Origin: VAZQ01 sp035693615
Lineage (GTDB): Bacteria > Pseudomonadota > Alphaproteobacteria > Rhizobiales > Xanthobacteraceae
Length of the DNA stretch: 64,000 nucleotides
Reading direction: 5' to 3'
Assembly (NCBI GenBank): GCA_035693615.1
Contig: DASSGH010000026.1
Span: forward strand, 93,952-157,951
Shown: positions 16,199-25,311 of the stretch, one piece after another
How positions within the stretch are numbered: position 1 is the first letter of the stretch
How the letters are laid out: the number at the start of each line of letters is the position of its first letter
Notes under the pieces: generated by a model
What the model saw: the letters and a program-made list of their open reading frames with translations, nothing else
Database searches by the model: none
Told to the model about the DNA's origin: nothing
Program-made: the position numbers and the translations under genes

Positions 16199-16606
16199 AT
16201 GCCTGACATCACCATTCAAAACCCCGACGCGCTGGGCAAGCCGCTGGGGCAATATTCGCAGATCACGCGCGTCAAGGCGTCGGAGCTGCTGTTCATCGCC
16301 GGGCAGGTGGCAACCGATCGCAGCGGCAAGCTCGTCGGCGGCGACGATTTCGATGCCCAGTGCCGGCAGGTGTTCGCCAATATCGAGGCCGCGCTGAAAT
16401 CGCAGGGCGCAGGCTTCGCCAATGTGGTGGAGTTTACGACCTATCTCGTGCACTCGCAGGATATCGCGAAGTTCATGGCCTATCGGCTGCGGGAATTTCC
16501 GCGCCTGTTTGCGAATGGGGTCTATCCGCCCAACACGCTGCTGATCGTCGACCGACTCGTGCAGGAGCCGTTCCTTATCGAAGTGAGCACGATCGCCGCG
16601 CTGTGA
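16199..16606 (+). CDS. RidA family protein (imine/enamine deaminase-like)
   Basis: 135 residues. The family pattern is clear: LGQYSQITRVKASELLFIAGQ, DFDAQCRQVFANIEAALKS, FANVVEFTTYLVHSQDIAKF and the end LIVDRLVQEPFLIEVSTIAA, where the conserved arginine of the active site falls in DRLVQEP. RidA proteins hydrolyse reactive enamine/imine intermediates of amino-acid metabolism. AAGGAG about 6 nt upstream supports the ATG at 16199. The acetamidase gene follows 81 bp later on the same strand, hinting at a nitrogen-compound catabolic unit. Confidence 0.88.
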   Translation: MPDITIQNPDALGKPLGQYSQITRVKASELLFIAGQVATDRSGKLVGGDDFDAQCRQVFANIEAALKSQGAGFANVVEFTTYLVHSQDIAKFMAYRLREFPRLFANGVYPPNTLLIVDRLVQEPFLIEVSTIAAL

Positions 16607-16687
16607 GCACAGTCTTTTTTCGCGCTTGAGTTGGATCGGCCGCGCTAACATGCTGTTCTTGGCGGCCTGCCCACTGGGACAAAACCA

Positions 16688-17629
16688 ATGCCTATTCATC
16701 TCGAACCCGGCCCCGACAATGTGCACTGGGGATATTTCGATGCGCGGCTTGCGCCGCGGGCGACCGTGGACAGCGGCGACCGGCTGACGATCTCCACCGT
16801 ATCGGGCGGCCCCGATCTCATGCCGGCTGCGCCGCTCAAGGTGCCGCCGGCGCTTTCCGCCATCCACCAAAAAGTCCCGCGCCAACTCGGGCCCCATATC
16901 TTGACCGGGCCGGTCGCGGTCAGAGGCGCAAGACCCGGGCAGGTGCTTCAGGTCGATATCGAGGCGATCGACGTTTTCTACGACTGGGGCTACAACTCCG
17001 TGCGCCCGCTTGCCGGTGCGTTGCCGGATGATTTCGCCGAGAACCGGCACATGCACATCGTGCTCGACCGCGCGCGCAAATGCTGGCGGCTGCCGTGGGG
17101 CCAGGAAGTTCCGCTTGCCCCGTTCTTCGGCGTGATGGGCACGGCGCCGCCGCCCGCCTGGGGCATGATCTCGACCGCGCCACCGCGCAAGAACGGCGGC
17201 AATCTCGACAACAAGGAACTCGTCGCCGGCAGCACGCTCTATCTGCCGATCTTCGTTCCCGACGCGCTGTTCTCGGTCGGCGACGGACACGGCGTGCAAG
17301 GCGACGGCGAGGTCTGCGTCACCGCGGTCGAGACCGGATTGACCGGCACCTTCCGCCTCACGCTGCGCGACGACATGCGGCTCGAGTGGCCGATGGCGGA
17401 GACGCCCACGCATATGATCACGATGGCGTTCGACCCTGATCTCGACGACTGCGTGGTCATTGCGTTGCGGCAGATGCTTGATCTCATCTGCGCGCGCACC
17501 GGGCTCGATCGCTACCAGGCCTACTCGCTGGCGAGCCTCACCGCGGATGTGCGGGTGACGCAGGTGGTGAACGGCAACAAGGGCATCCACGTGATGCTGG
17601 CCAAGCGTTATCTCAACAAGCCGAGGTAG
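16688..17629 (+). CDS. Acetamidase/formamidase family protein
   Basis: 313 residues matching the FmdA/AmdA family: a short-chain amidase hydrolysing formamide or acetamide to ammonia and the acid. Seen are NVHWGYFDARLAPRATVDSG at the start, HILTGPVAVRGARPGQVLQV, the glycine-rich metal-site region APFFGVMGTAPPPAWGMIST, and the C-terminal YSLASLTADVRVTQVVNG. The two zinc-ligand regions (GPHILTGP and GDGHGVQGDGEV) are intact. It follows RidA in the same direction. Confidence 0.88.
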   Translation: MPIHLEPGPDNVHWGYFDARLAPRATVDSGDRLTISTVSGGPDLMPAAPLKVPPALSAIHQKVPRQLGPHILTGPVAVRGARPGQVLQVDIEAIDVFYDWGYNSVRPLAGALPDDFAENRHMHIVLDRARKCWRLPWGQEVPLAPFFGVMGTAPPPAWGMISTAPPRKNGGNLDNKELVAGSTLYLPIFVPDALFSVGDGHGVQGDGEVCVTAVETGLTGTFRLTLRDDMRLEWPMAETPTHMITMAFDPDLDDCVVIALRQMLDLICARTGLDRYQAYSLASLTADVRVTQVVNGNKGIHVMLAKRYLNKPR

Positions 17630-17705
17630 CGCCCTTCCCGACTCGCGCCTTGCGCATGCCGGAATGCGCGACCGCTCGGGCGCAGCGATTTATTTGAAAC
17701 GCGAT

Positions 17706-18083
17706 CTACTCGGCGGCGAGCTTGATCACGTCGGCCACCTTATTGTCCTTGGGGTCGACGATGACGATCTGCTCCGCGGTGAGGATGAACCGGTGGCTCT
17801 TCACCTGCGGGACCTTCTGGGCGACCTCGCTCGGCATCGGGTGGGGCGTGATCCCCTGCGGGACCTGGTCGCCCACCTCTGCCTTCACCTCAGCGGCGTC
17901 GGCCTTCATGTCCTTGACGAGTTCGCGAATGGTGTGACGCTGTTCCAGGGTCAGGTTGAGTTTGGGCGCCGGCGCCAGCACGTCGCCAGGCTGCTGCGGC
18001 GCATTCTGCGCTGGCGCTGGCGCGGCCGCGCCGGCGAGCGACAGCACCAATGCAAGGGCAGCGACTGTCCACGCCTTGTGCAT
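17706..18083 (-). CDS. Secreted DUF1236 domain protein
   Basis: 125 residues. Signal peptide (MHKAWTVAALALVLSLAGAA, Ala-rich, cleavage near AAPAPAQ) followed by the DUF1236 pattern LTLEQRHTIRELV, VGDQVPQGITPHPMPSEVAQ and SHRFILTAEQIVIVDPKDNK. The family is periplasmic, found mostly in Rhizobiales, function unknown. GGAGG sits 5 nt before the second of two ATG codons, so the start is 18083. A possible EcfG-like promoter lies 74 nt upstream. Confidence 0.8.
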   Translation of the reverse strand: MHKAWTVAALALVLSLAGAAAPAPAQNAPQQPGDVLAPAPKLNLTLEQRHTIRELVKDMKADAAEVKAEVGDQVPQGITPHPMPSEVAQKVPQVKSHRFILTAEQIVIVDPKDNKVADVIKLAAE

Positions 18084-18156
18084 CATATCCTCCGGGCTCG
18101 CCCAATTCGCGGTGCCGGCGCTGTTGCAGGCGCTAACATCGGCACCAATAGAAGTG

Positions 18157-18181
18157 AACTTTTTCGCAGCGGAATGGTTCC
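18157..18181 (-). promoter_or_regulatory. Weak EcfG-like promoter before the DUF1236 gene
   Basis: Minus strand GGAAC (18181-18177), 17 bases, GTT (18159-18157), with A before the GTT. It is 74 nt from the start codon, further than the others, so support is modest. Confidence 0.3.
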
Positions 18182-18328
18182 CAATGAACTCGCTCCGACG
18201 GACGGCGAGTTTGGCCATTCCGCCACTCCATGGGGCTCTCGAAATCCCATATGATGACTCGGTCGGCCGCAAAACGAGCGGCGGCTGGGAGCGAGAAGAC
18301 GAAAGTCTCATCAACGAGACGCGTGATC

Positions 18329-18790
18329 ATGAGTAGAGCGTTCGTCAAGAATTTAGAGGACACGGTCGAAGAGTTGCCGGATCGGCCGATTTCACCGCAT
18401 CCGAACCTGGTAACCGCCGAGGGGCTCGCGCGCATCGAGACCGAAGTCGCGCGCCTTCAGCAGGAGCACGCAGCGGCGCATGCGGCCGACGACCGCGCCG
18501 CGCTTGCGCGCGTGGCCCGCGACTTGCGTTATTGGACCGCGCGGCGGGCAAGCGCACAAATCGTCCCAGCGCCGAATGATCGTAGCGAGGTGCATTTCGG
18601 CGCGACCGTGACCATCGTACGCGACGATGGTCGGCGTCAGACCTTCCGCATCGTCGGCGAGGACGAGGCCGATCCCGCGCACGGCACGGTATCGCACGTC
18701 TCGCCGCTGGCGCGCGCCCTGTTCGGCAAACGGGTCGGGGACACGGCAATGGTGGCGAAGTCCCAGGCGGAGATCGTCGAGATCGCTTAA
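18329..18790 (+). CDS. GreA/GreB-family transcript cleavage factor-like protein
   Basis: 153 residues. The N-terminal half is a helical hairpin (LVTAEGLARIETEVARLQQE, then RAALARVARDLRYW, the coiled coil that enters the RNA polymerase channel), and the C-terminal half is the FKBP-like Gre domain (EVHFGATVTIVRDDGRRQTF, then EDEADPAHGTVSHVSPLARA and LFGKRVGDTA). The acidic tip residues of GreA are replaced by Ala/Arg here, so it may act as a regulator rather than a cleavage factor. The leading stretch of the longer ORF was left out because homologues begin at MSRAF. Confidence 0.84.
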   Translation: MSRAFVKNLEDTVEELPDRPISPHPNLVTAEGLARIETEVARLQQEHAAAHAADDRAALARVARDLRYWTARRASAQIVPAPNDRSEVHFGATVTIVRDDGRRQTFRIVGEDEADPAHGTVSHVSPLARALFGKRVGDTAMVAKSQAEIVEIA

Positions 18791-18825
18791 GGCGCTACCG
18801 CCCCCGCCGCTCGAGCCTCTAACCC

Positions 18826-19338
18826 TCAAGGCTTCGCGGTCCACGCCTTGAAATCCGCGTCCGACACGCTGGGCAGCTTCTTGAGGAAGGCGACGATCGT
18901 CCAGATCTCCCTCTCCGGCACCTCGATCAGACCGAAGCTCGGCATGCCGGTCATGTGAATGCCGTTCTTGATCACCCAGAACAGTTCCTCCGGCTTGCGT
19001 TGGTCGACGAGTTCCTTGAGGTCGGGCGGATCGGGCCGCAGGCCTTCGGAGAATTTGACCCACTCCACGCCCGGCGCGCCGTGGCAGTTGAAACAGCCGC
19101 GTTCCGAAAACGCGCGCGCCCCGGCCTGCACCGTCGCGGGATCGTCGAGCGAGATTGGCGGCTTGTCGGTTGCGTGCCGCGCGATGGAGGCCAAGCGGAT
19201 ATTCGAGAGCGCCGATTTGACCAATGAGGGATCGTCGCGCGACGCCGACACGTCGTAAAAGCCGCCGAAGAAAAACGCCGCGGCCGCGAGCGCGCAGAGA
19301 ATGGCGAGAATACCGATGAATGCCAGGAGCGTCTTCAT
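18826..19338 (-). CDS. Membrane-anchored c-type cytochrome
   Basis: 170 residues. An uncleaved signal/anchor (LLAFIGILAILCALAAAAFF) is followed by a single heme-binding site C82-F-N-C85-H86 and a later methionine ligand in HMTGMPSFG. The fold is a class I monoheme cytochrome (IWTIVAFLKKLPSVSDADFK near the end). It would carry electrons in the periplasm, anchored to the inner membrane. No oxidase or dehydrogenase gene is adjacent, so the partner is unknown. Start 19338 excludes a long, arginine-rich and unrelated upstream extension. Confidence 0.86.
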   Translation of the reverse strand: MKTLLAFIGILAILCALAAAAFFFGGFYDVSASRDDPSLVKSALSNIRLASIARHATDKPPISLDDPATVQAGARAFSERGCFNCHGAPGVEWVKFSEGLRPDPPDLKELVDQRKPEELFWVIKNGIHMTGMPSFGLIEVPEREIWTIVAFLKKLPSVSDADFKAWTAKP

Positions 19339-19559
19339 GGCTGATCTCCGGTGGTGGCCGGCAATCGTAACCCGGCTGGCGCAAAAAGAAACGCCAGGAA
19401 TTGCCTGTGCGCGAAGCCCGACATTAAACGGAACCGCGTCGGCCGAGAGCAGTGCCGACGCGGTTGCGCCTGTATCGACACGCCCTTTGTGAGCTGCGCT
19501 GCGATCCGCTAAGCTCGCATCACTCGAGGCGCAAGGACATCGCGGCAAGGGAGATCGCA

Positions 19560-19853
19560 ATGGCAAAAGCGTATTGGATCGCATTCTATCGCTCGATTTC
19601 GGATCAGGACGCGATGGCGGCCTACGCCAAGCTGGCGGGTCCGGCAATCGCCGCCGCCGGCGGGCGCTTTCTAGCGCGTGGCAACGCCGCGAAAGCATAC
19701 GAGGCCGGGATCGCCCAGCGCGTGGTCGTGATCGAGTTCGACAGCGTGGAGAAGGCGGTGGCCGCGCATGAGAGCGAAGGCTACAAGGCGGCGCTCAAAG
19801 CGTTCGGCAAGGCCGCCGAGCGGGACATGCGCATCGTCGAGGGCTTGGCATAA
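19560..19853 (+). CDS. DUF1330 domain protein
   Basis: 97 residues with the DUF1330 (dimeric ferredoxin-like) pattern: AKAYWIAFYRSISDQDAMAA, GGRFLARGNAAKAYEAGIAQ, RVVVIEFDSVEKAVAAHES and EGYKAAL. These small proteins are likely ligand-binding or enzymatic dimers of unknown substrate. A GGGAGA ribosome site lies before the ATG at 19560. The peroxiredoxin-like gene follows 74 bp later. Confidence 0.85.
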   Translation: MAKAYWIAFYRSISDQDAMAAYAKLAGPAIAAAGGRFLARGNAAKAYEAGIAQRVVVIEFDSVEKAVAAHESEGYKAALKAFGKAAERDMRIVEGLA

Positions 19854-19927
19854 ACGCCCGTCACGGCCGGGATGTTTTGCCGTCGCCGGGCGTAACGAGA
19901 GGGTGCGAACGGACGGGGAGGCACGCC

Positions 19928-20479
19928 ATGGCGCTCAGCGCAGCGAACATCTGTAACTTCGGTTGGAAGGCGCGCGAGTTCCGGCTCAAGGGCGTGGACG
20001 GCAAGACCTACACGCTCGCCGACGTGCGCGGGCCGAAGGGCACTCTGGTCACGTTCATCTGCAATCACTGTCCCTATGTGCGGGCAGTCATCGGGCGGCT
20101 GGTGAAGGAGGCGAACGCGCTCCAGGACATCGGCGTGGGCACCATCGCGATCATGCCCAATGATTCGCAGGCCTATCCCGAGGATTCCTTCGACAACATG
20201 CAGCGCTTCGCGCGACAGCACGGCTTCGCCTTTCCCTACGTGATCGACGAGATCCAAGACGTCGCGCGCGCCTATGGTGCGCAATGCACCCCCGATTTCT
20301 TCGGCTTCAACGCCAATGACGAGCTGCAATACCGTGGCCGGCTCGACTCCGCGCGCATGAACAACGCGCCGCCCGAACGGCGTGAGCTGTTCGACGCGAT
20401 GGCGCAGGTGGCGGCGACCGGCCGCGGCCCGGCGGAGCAGACCGCAAGCATGGGTTGCTCGATCAAATGGCGGCACTGA
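19928..20479 (+). CDS. Thioredoxin-fold peroxiredoxin-like protein
   Basis: 183 residues. Thioredoxin fold of the AhpC/TSA group: FRLKGVDGKTYTLADVRGP, TLVTFICNHCPYVRAVIGRL with the C-N-H-C redox motif, GTIAIMPNDSQAYPEDSFDN, and the cis-proline region AYGAQCTPDFFGF. This is the type of thioredoxin-family protein with CNHCPYV found in many Proteobacteria, likely a cytoplasmic thiol oxidoreductase. No signal peptide is seen. Confidence 0.85.
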   Translation: MALSAANICNFGWKAREFRLKGVDGKTYTLADVRGPKGTLVTFICNHCPYVRAVIGRLVKEANALQDIGVGTIAIMPNDSQAYPEDSFDNMQRFARQHGFAFPYVIDEIQDVARAYGAQCTPDFFGFNANDELQYRGRLDSARMNNAPPERRELFDAMAQVAATGRGPAEQTASMGCSIKWRH

Positions 20480-20545
20480 TCGCCTGAACTATGCGGCGTG
20501 ATGCGGTCTTCACCGCACCGATCCGCCGATACCGGGATTAATACC

Positions 20546-21688
20546 ATGATCAGAAACTTCCACGTGCTCTATGTCGGCCAGATCGAGCTCGACAATGTCG
20601 GCAGCTCCGGCACGCCGGCCAACGAGCGCCGCTACTCCGACGAACGCTTGCGCGAGGTGTTTGCGACCGCGCGCGACGTGGCGCAGCACATGGATCGGCT
20701 CGGCTACGACGTGTTGTGGACCGCCGAGCATCACTTCCAGCGCGAGGGCTATGAGTGCCTGCCCAACCTGATCCAGCTCGGACTATGGCTCGCCACGCAG
20801 ACCCAGCGCCTCAAGTTCGGTTGCGCGTTCAACGTCCTGCCGATGTGGCATCCGATCCGCCTCGCCGAAGACTATGCCATGGCCGACATCGTCACCGACG
20901 GGCGCGTCATCATGGGAATCGGCCGCGGCTATCACACGCGCGAGGTGGAAACCTTCGGCGCGCCGCTCCTCGATGCGCAAGCCAACCGCGAGCTGTTCGA
21001 GGAGCAGCTTGAGCTGTTGCTCAAGTGCTTCAACGAGGATGCCTTCCACCACAAGGGCAAATACTACGAGTGTCCGCCCCCGGTCGACTACCGCGGCTAT
21101 CGGTTGAGCGAGATCACCGTCGTTCCCCGGCCCAAGCATCTGCCGGTCGACATCTGGATGCCGATCGCCAGCGGCAAGACGATCGACCTGATGGCGCGCT
21201 ACGGCCTCAAGGCGATGGTCACGCTCAACGGGCAGAAGATTTTGGACGATGTGCTGCGCGCGTATCATGCCGCATGCGAACGGCACGGCCGCCCGAAGAA
21301 GCTCGGCGAGGACATGATCTGGGGGGCCGGCATATATCTCGCGGACACCGAAGAGGAAGCGATCCGCAGGCTCGAGCCGTCGCACGACGAACGATTCAAG
21401 TGGTTCGCGCCATTCGGGTTCGTGCGCTATGCCGACGAGCACGGGCGGACCTGGGGCACGCCCGGCGCGCCCGCGGGCGTCCCCTCGCTGCGCGACGGCG
21501 TCGCGCAGAAGGCTTGGTTCTGCGGGCCGCCGAAACAGGTCATCGACGGCATCAAGTCGATCGCCGACCAATATCCGGGGCTCGAAGACTTCATGATCCA
21601 CTGGGCCGAAGGTATGCCGCCGAAGGAATTCAAAGACCAGCTTTCCTGGTTCGCCAAGGACGTGATGCCCGCGTTCAAGCGCGCATAA
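20546..21688 (+). CDS. LLM-class (luciferase-like) flavin-dependent oxidoreductase
   Basis: 380 residues. The pattern is that of bacterial luciferase-like monooxygenases: GYDVLWTAEHHFQREGYECL, FGCAFNVLPMWHPIRLAEDY, DIVTDGRVIMGIGRGYHTRE, and later FCGPPKQVIDGIKSIADQYP near the C terminus. It would use reduced FMN and oxygen on an unknown organic substrate. It is followed 45 bp later by a 2-hydroxyacid dehydrogenase gene, so the two probably share a degradation pathway. Confidence 0.88.
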   Translation: MIRNFHVLYVGQIELDNVGSSGTPANERRYSDERLREVFATARDVAQHMDRLGYDVLWTAEHHFQREGYECLPNLIQLGLWLATQTQRLKFGCAFNVLPMWHPIRLAEDYAMADIVTDGRVIMGIGRGYHTREVETFGAPLLDAQANRELFEEQLELLLKCFNEDAFHHKGKYYECPPPVDYRGYRLSEITVVPRPKHLPVDIWMPIASGKTIDLMARYGLKAMVTLNGQKILDDVLRAYHAACERHGRPKKLGEDMIWGAGIYLADTEEEAIRRLEPSHDERFKWFAPFGFVRYADEHGRTWGTPGAPAGVPSLRDGVAQKAWFCGPPKQVIDGIKSIADQYPGLEDFMIHWAEGMPPKEFKDQLSWFAKDVMPAFKRA

Positions 21689-21733
21689 CCCGCCGCGCGT
21701 GCGCACTTCCCGAGATCAAGGACCTCCACAGCA

Positions 21734-22783
21734 ATGAAGGACAACGTCAAGCGCGTGTTCTACGTGCGCTACCTCGCGCATCCCTGCTATCTCGAGATCA
21801 TCGCGCAGCGGCCCGAGATCAGGCTCGACAAGCTCGAGAATGATACCGCGGACGAGGTCGTGGAGCCGATCATCGCGGCGGCGCACGCCTACCAGATCGG
21901 CTCGGCACGCGACGAGCTGAACCCGCGCTTCTACGTCCAGCGCGAGCTCATCGCGCGCATGCCCAACCTGCTCGTGGTCTCCACCAACGGCGCCGGCTTC
22001 GATACCGTCAATGTCAAGGATTGCACCGACGCTGGCGTGCTCGTCGTCAACCAGACGGGCGGCAACGCCGAGGCGGTGGCGGCGCACGTGCTCGCGATGG
22101 TGCTCATGCTCTCCAAGCAGATCATCCAGACCAATCATGCGTTGCGACGCGGCACGATGGCCGACCGCAGCGCCTTTATGGGCAACGACGTGAAGGGACG
22201 CACCATCGGGATCGTCGGCATCGGCAACGTCGGTCGCCGCATCGCCGAGCTTTGCCGCGCCCTGGGCATGCAGGTCATCGCCTGCGATCCATTTCTCGAT
22301 GACAAAACCATCGCCGCGCGCGGTGGCATCAAAGTCACGCTCGACGAGCTGCTGCGGCGCGCCGACTTCGTGTCCATCAACTGCCCGCTCGACGAGAGCA
22401 CGCGCGGCATGATCGGCGCGCGCGAGTTCGCGCTGATGCAGCCGCATGCTTATTTCATCACCACGGCGCGCGGCTTCATCCATGACGAGCGCGCGCTGGT
22501 CGAGGCGCTGCGCGGAAAGAAAATCGCCGGCGCCGGGATCGACGTGTGGGACAAGGAGCCGCCCGCGGCCGACCATGCGCTGCTGCAATTCGACAATGTG
22601 ATCGCCAGCCCGCACACCGCCGGCATGACGCGCGAAGCGCGCGCCAATATGGGCCGCATCGCCGCCGAGCAGCTCGTCATGACGCTCGACGGCAAGCGCC
22701 CGCCGCGGATCGTCAACCCGCAAGTGTGGCCGGCCTATGCCAAGCGGTTCGAGGCGACCTTCGGGTTTCGCCCGGAAGGTTAG
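21734..22783 (+). CDS. D-isomer-specific 2-hydroxyacid dehydrogenase
   Basis: 349 residues. The NAD motif GIVGIGNVGRRIAEL sits mid-protein; the substrate-binding NGAGFDTVN near residue 86, the catalytic-Arg region NCPLDESTRGMIGAREFALM and the active-site histidine in SPHTAGMT are all present. The enzyme interconverts a 2-oxo acid and a D-2-hydroxy acid. The 45-bp gap suggests an operon with the upstream luciferase-like gene. No ligand-specific motif identifies glyoxylate, phosphoglycerate or lactate. Confidence 0.9.
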   Translation: MKDNVKRVFYVRYLAHPCYLEIIAQRPEIRLDKLENDTADEVVEPIIAAAHAYQIGSARDELNPRFYVQRELIARMPNLLVVSTNGAGFDTVNVKDCTDAGVLVVNQTGGNAEAVAAHVLAMVLMLSKQIIQTNHALRRGTMADRSAFMGNDVKGRTIGIVGIGNVGRRIAELCRALGMQVIACDPFLDDKTIAARGGIKVTLDELLRRADFVSINCPLDESTRGMIGAREFALMQPHAYFITTARGFIHDERALVEALRGKKIAGAGIDVWDKEPPAADHALLQFDNVIASPHTAGMTREARANMGRIAAEQLVMTLDGKRPPRIVNPQVWPAYAKRFEATFGFRPEG

Positions 22784-22979
22784 GCTCGCCAAGGCGCACA
22801 AGGCGAAATGATGGCGTCCGTGCAGCACGGCGATGCCGCGGATGGATGCAAAATAATACCGTTCGCGCCGACGGCATTCTCCCGTCTCACTGGCATAATT
22901 TGCGCGCCTAACTATACTCCCGCCGCGTCGGGTCCACCTCGTCTTCCGACGATCTCAGATAAGTGCACGGGAGATTTCG

Positions 22980-23228
22980 ATGAAACGCGTAATGCTTGCC
23001 CTCGCCACGTTGTTGCTTGTCGGCGCCGTCATGCCGGCGGCCGATGCCCGGATCGTGCAGCCTCCGTGGGTCGTGGTGCGCTGGTCGCTCTTGGGCGACT
23101 GCAAGATTTGGCGCAACGATATTAACGGCCCGTGGGGTCCCGGCTGGCAGGCGGTGGCCTATGCCGGCAGCTACCCGGAAGCCTACGGAAAGCTGCAGGC
23201 TCTCATTGCACGCAGGTGGTGCAGTTAA
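22980..23228 (+). CDS. Small secreted protein, unknown family
   Basis: 82 residues with a signal peptide (MKRVMLALATLLLVGAVMPA, cleavage near ADA). The mature part is rich in Trp and has two cysteines (GDCKIW and the penultimate residue) that could form a disulfide. No family is recognised. It has a strong terminator directly downstream, so it is a self-contained unit. Confidence 0.72.
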   Translation: MKRVMLALATLLLVGAVMPAADARIVQPPWVVVRWSLLGDCKIWRNDINGPWGPGWQAVAYAGSYPEAYGKLQALIARRWCS

Positions 23229-23251
23229 CCGCCTCAATTATCGCACACCAG

Positions 23252-23282
23252 TTTCGCCCGGCCCTGCCGGGCGAAATTTTTT
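23252..23282 (+). terminator. Rho-independent terminator
   Basis: Perfect 11-bp stem TTTCGCCCGGC/GCCGGGCGAAA (23252-23262 with 23266-23276), 3-base loop, then a run of six T. Confidence 0.85.
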
Positions 23283-23319
23283 GCGAGAGCGCGCGCCGGC
23301 GCGCGCGCGTGGCCGCGCG

Positions 23320-24183
23320 TCAGCCCAGGATAGGCGAGCGAAAAAGCCGGAAATTTCCCCCTGCTGCCCGATCGGGGTCCTCCCGGTGCGGGAAGTGACC
23401 GACGTCGGGAAACGGCGCAAGATCAAGATCAGCGAAGGTCTCGCCGAGACCATCCGTCCACGCGTAAGGAAACAAGGGATCGTGCTCCGCCCAGCGAACG
23501 CACGTGGGCGAGGCAATACGCGGCAATGCTTCCGCCTCGCCCTTCATCATGGCGATGCGACCTGCATGCGATGCGCGGTAGTGGGCAAAGCCCCCTGCCA
23601 GATTTCCGGGCTTTAAAAAGTTTTCCGTGAAAAGTGGGAGCACATCGTCAAACGCAGTCTTGCGATGTGACCAGTGCCGCAGGAAATACGAAATATACAT
23701 CTCACAGGTCAGCCGCGAGGCACCCACGAGAGCTGGCGCCATATCCATCTGATTGAAGGATTGATACCAAATCTGATTCAATCGATCCGGCGCACCCATC
23801 CGCGGCCCAATTCCAGGATAGACGAAGTCGAAAAAGAATAGTCCTGCGACACGCTCCGGCGCTTTACGCGCAAGCGGTTGCATCGCCGCACCCCCGACGT
23901 CGTGGCCGACAATGCCGGCCCGCGTAATCCCAAGCGCATCCAACACCGCCAGCATGTCCGCGGCGTGATCTGCCGGGCCGAACGGCCCACTCGGTTTGTC
24001 GCTGTCACCGAAGCCGCGCAGATCGGGGGCGATGAGCCTGTACCGCTTCGATAAGCGGAGCATGACAGGTTCCCACGTCAGCCAGAATTCCGGCCAACCG
24101 TGGAGCAGCAGAAGCGGCGCCCCTTCGCCCAATTCGGCGATGTGCAATGAAGCTCCATTCACCCGCAGCGCCTGATGTCGCAT
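23320..24183 (-). CDS. Alpha/beta hydrolase (epoxide hydrolase/haloalkane dehalogenase-like)
   Basis: 287 residues. The oxyanion-hole motif HGWPE is at residues 28-32, the nucleophile is D95 in VGHDVGG (aspartate, as in epoxide hydrolases and haloacetate dehalogenases) and a late histidine sits in DVGHFPHREDP. The cap domain between is helical (NQIWYQSFNQMDMAPALVGA). An epoxide hydrolase or fluoroacetate-dehalogenase-like activity is likely; exact substrate unknown. No helper genes adjacent. Confidence 0.85.
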   Translation of the reverse strand: MRHQALRVNGASLHIAELGEGAPLLLLHGWPEFWLTWEPVMLRLSKRYRLIAPDLRGFGDSDKPSGPFGPADHAADMLAVLDALGITRAGIVGHDVGGAAMQPLARKAPERVAGLFFFDFVYPGIGPRMGAPDRLNQIWYQSFNQMDMAPALVGASRLTCEMYISYFLRHWSHRKTAFDDVLPLFTENFLKPGNLAGGFAHYRASHAGRIAMMKGEAEALPRIASPTCVRWAEHDPLFPYAWTDGLGETFADLDLAPFPDVGHFPHREDPDRAAGGNFRLFRSPILG

Positions 24184-24367
24184 GTGACCTCACATAAGCT
24201 CGGCGTGGTGTTTCCTCGCACCGAGGATTTCCGGTTATGGCCCGTCTGCATGACCCCGGCGAGGGCGCCTCAAGCAAAAATCCAACCTTTCTCCAGGACA
24301 AATCTAGCGCCCGGCAAAGCCTGGCGCCTGCGCTCGGGGCATCCTCTTTCGAGACGGAGGAGAGCCC

Positions 24368-24553
24368 GTGGACCGTCGCTTTACACCTCTATCGCCGGAA
24401 GACCAGCGCGAATTCGATCGCTGGCTCAAAGCAAATGCCATCGTCGGTTTGATCGTTGCGGTCGGATTGGTGGCAGGCTCGAACTCTATGGGACGATCTG
24501 ATTCGGCGGCGACTGATAGTCCGAGATCCTCGGATATTGCCACGTCGAGATAG
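24368..24553 (+). CDS. 61-residue single-span membrane protein
   Basis: MDRRFTPLSPEDQREFDRWL head, one hydrophobic span (AIVGLIVAVGLVAGS, about 24-38) and a Ser/Asp-rich tail. GGAGGAG about 8 nt upstream of the ATG supports translation. Similar short proteins with the PEDQREFDRWLKAN motif are, from memory, common in Bradyrhizobium. Function unknown. Confidence 0.6.
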   Translation: MDRRFTPLSPEDQREFDRWLKANAIVGLIVAVGLVAGSNSMGRSDSAATDSPRSSDIATSR

Positions 24554-24665
24554 AAATCGTTAGCATTCGGCCGCAAGTTCTTCCTTCGGATCGATGAACG
24601 AAGCGCATTGCGCCGGTCATGCCCAGGCCCGATTCTCCGCTGCAGATTGAATCGGAGCAACGAGC

Positions 24666-25193
24666 ATGGTTTCACCCTTACTACGAACGCTGATGACCGG
24701 AGCTGGATCGAGCGGCCAGCTCATTGGCGCCCTGGTCATACTTCTCTTGTATCTTGTCGTCGGTTTGCTCAGCGCGATTGGAAGCATCCTCGTCTTTCGC
24801 CGAGTCTTCCAAGGACGGTGGGAGCAGATTTTCTGGGCCTTGTTCCTTGTGGTGATTGCCGCCTTTTATCTAAGCTTCGCTGCCTATTTCGAGGCATCAA
24901 CGCATGCTTGGCAAACCGAAGTCGTCGCCGTTGCCGTTTTCGTGGCTTGTGCGGTAGCCGGGTTGTTTTTCCGATCTGCTATTGCCCTCGGCTATGTCAT
25001 GCATGGGCTCTGGGATTTATCTCACTGTCTATCCGGGTCTTCACTTTCGGGACTGTCGATAACTGAAATCCCGCTGGGCTACGGTATCTTTTGCTCGACG
25101 TATGACTTTACGGTCGCGTGCTATCTCATGATCAGTGATACCGCCTGGCATGCGCCCGGCAAGTTCGACCTTTACTTCTGGCGCGGTCCGTGA
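24666..25193 (+). CDS. Multi-span membrane protein (DUF6010-like)
   Basis: 175 residues with five to six hydrophobic segments (LIGALVILLLYLVVGLLSAI, IFWALFLVVIAAFYLSFAAY, VVAVAVFVACAVAGLFF and more) and a conserved-looking core GYVMHGLWDLSHCL, then PLGYGIFCSTYDFTVACYL, which resembles the DUF6010 family. The histidines in this core could bind a metal or ligand. No neighbours with a clear link. Confidence 0.65.
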   Translation: MVSPLLRTLMTGAGSSGQLIGALVILLLYLVVGLLSAIGSILVFRRVFQGRWEQIFWALFLVVIAAFYLSFAAYFEASTHAWQTEVVAVAVFVACAVAGLFFRSAIALGYVMHGLWDLSHCLSGSSLSGLSITEIPLGYGIFCSTYDFTVACYLMISDTAWHAPGKFDLYFWRGP

Positions 25194-25311
25194 CCGGATC
25201 GATCGGCACGACCGCACCGTCAACGCCGATTGCTATGGCTCCAAGCGGTGGATTGGCACGTCAAATTTGCTGTGCTGCACAGCACCGCTTGACCTGGTAG
25301 AGGGATGGGCC

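Noticed and set aside
16151..17590. 479-codon minus-strand ORF
   Set aside because: Antisense to the RidA and acetamidase genes, no motif, biased composition.
20783..22828. Minus-strand ORFs 20783-21706 and 21716-22828
   Set aside because: Antisense to the luciferase-like oxidoreductase and the 2-hydroxyacid dehydrogenase, whose cofactor motifs are intact.
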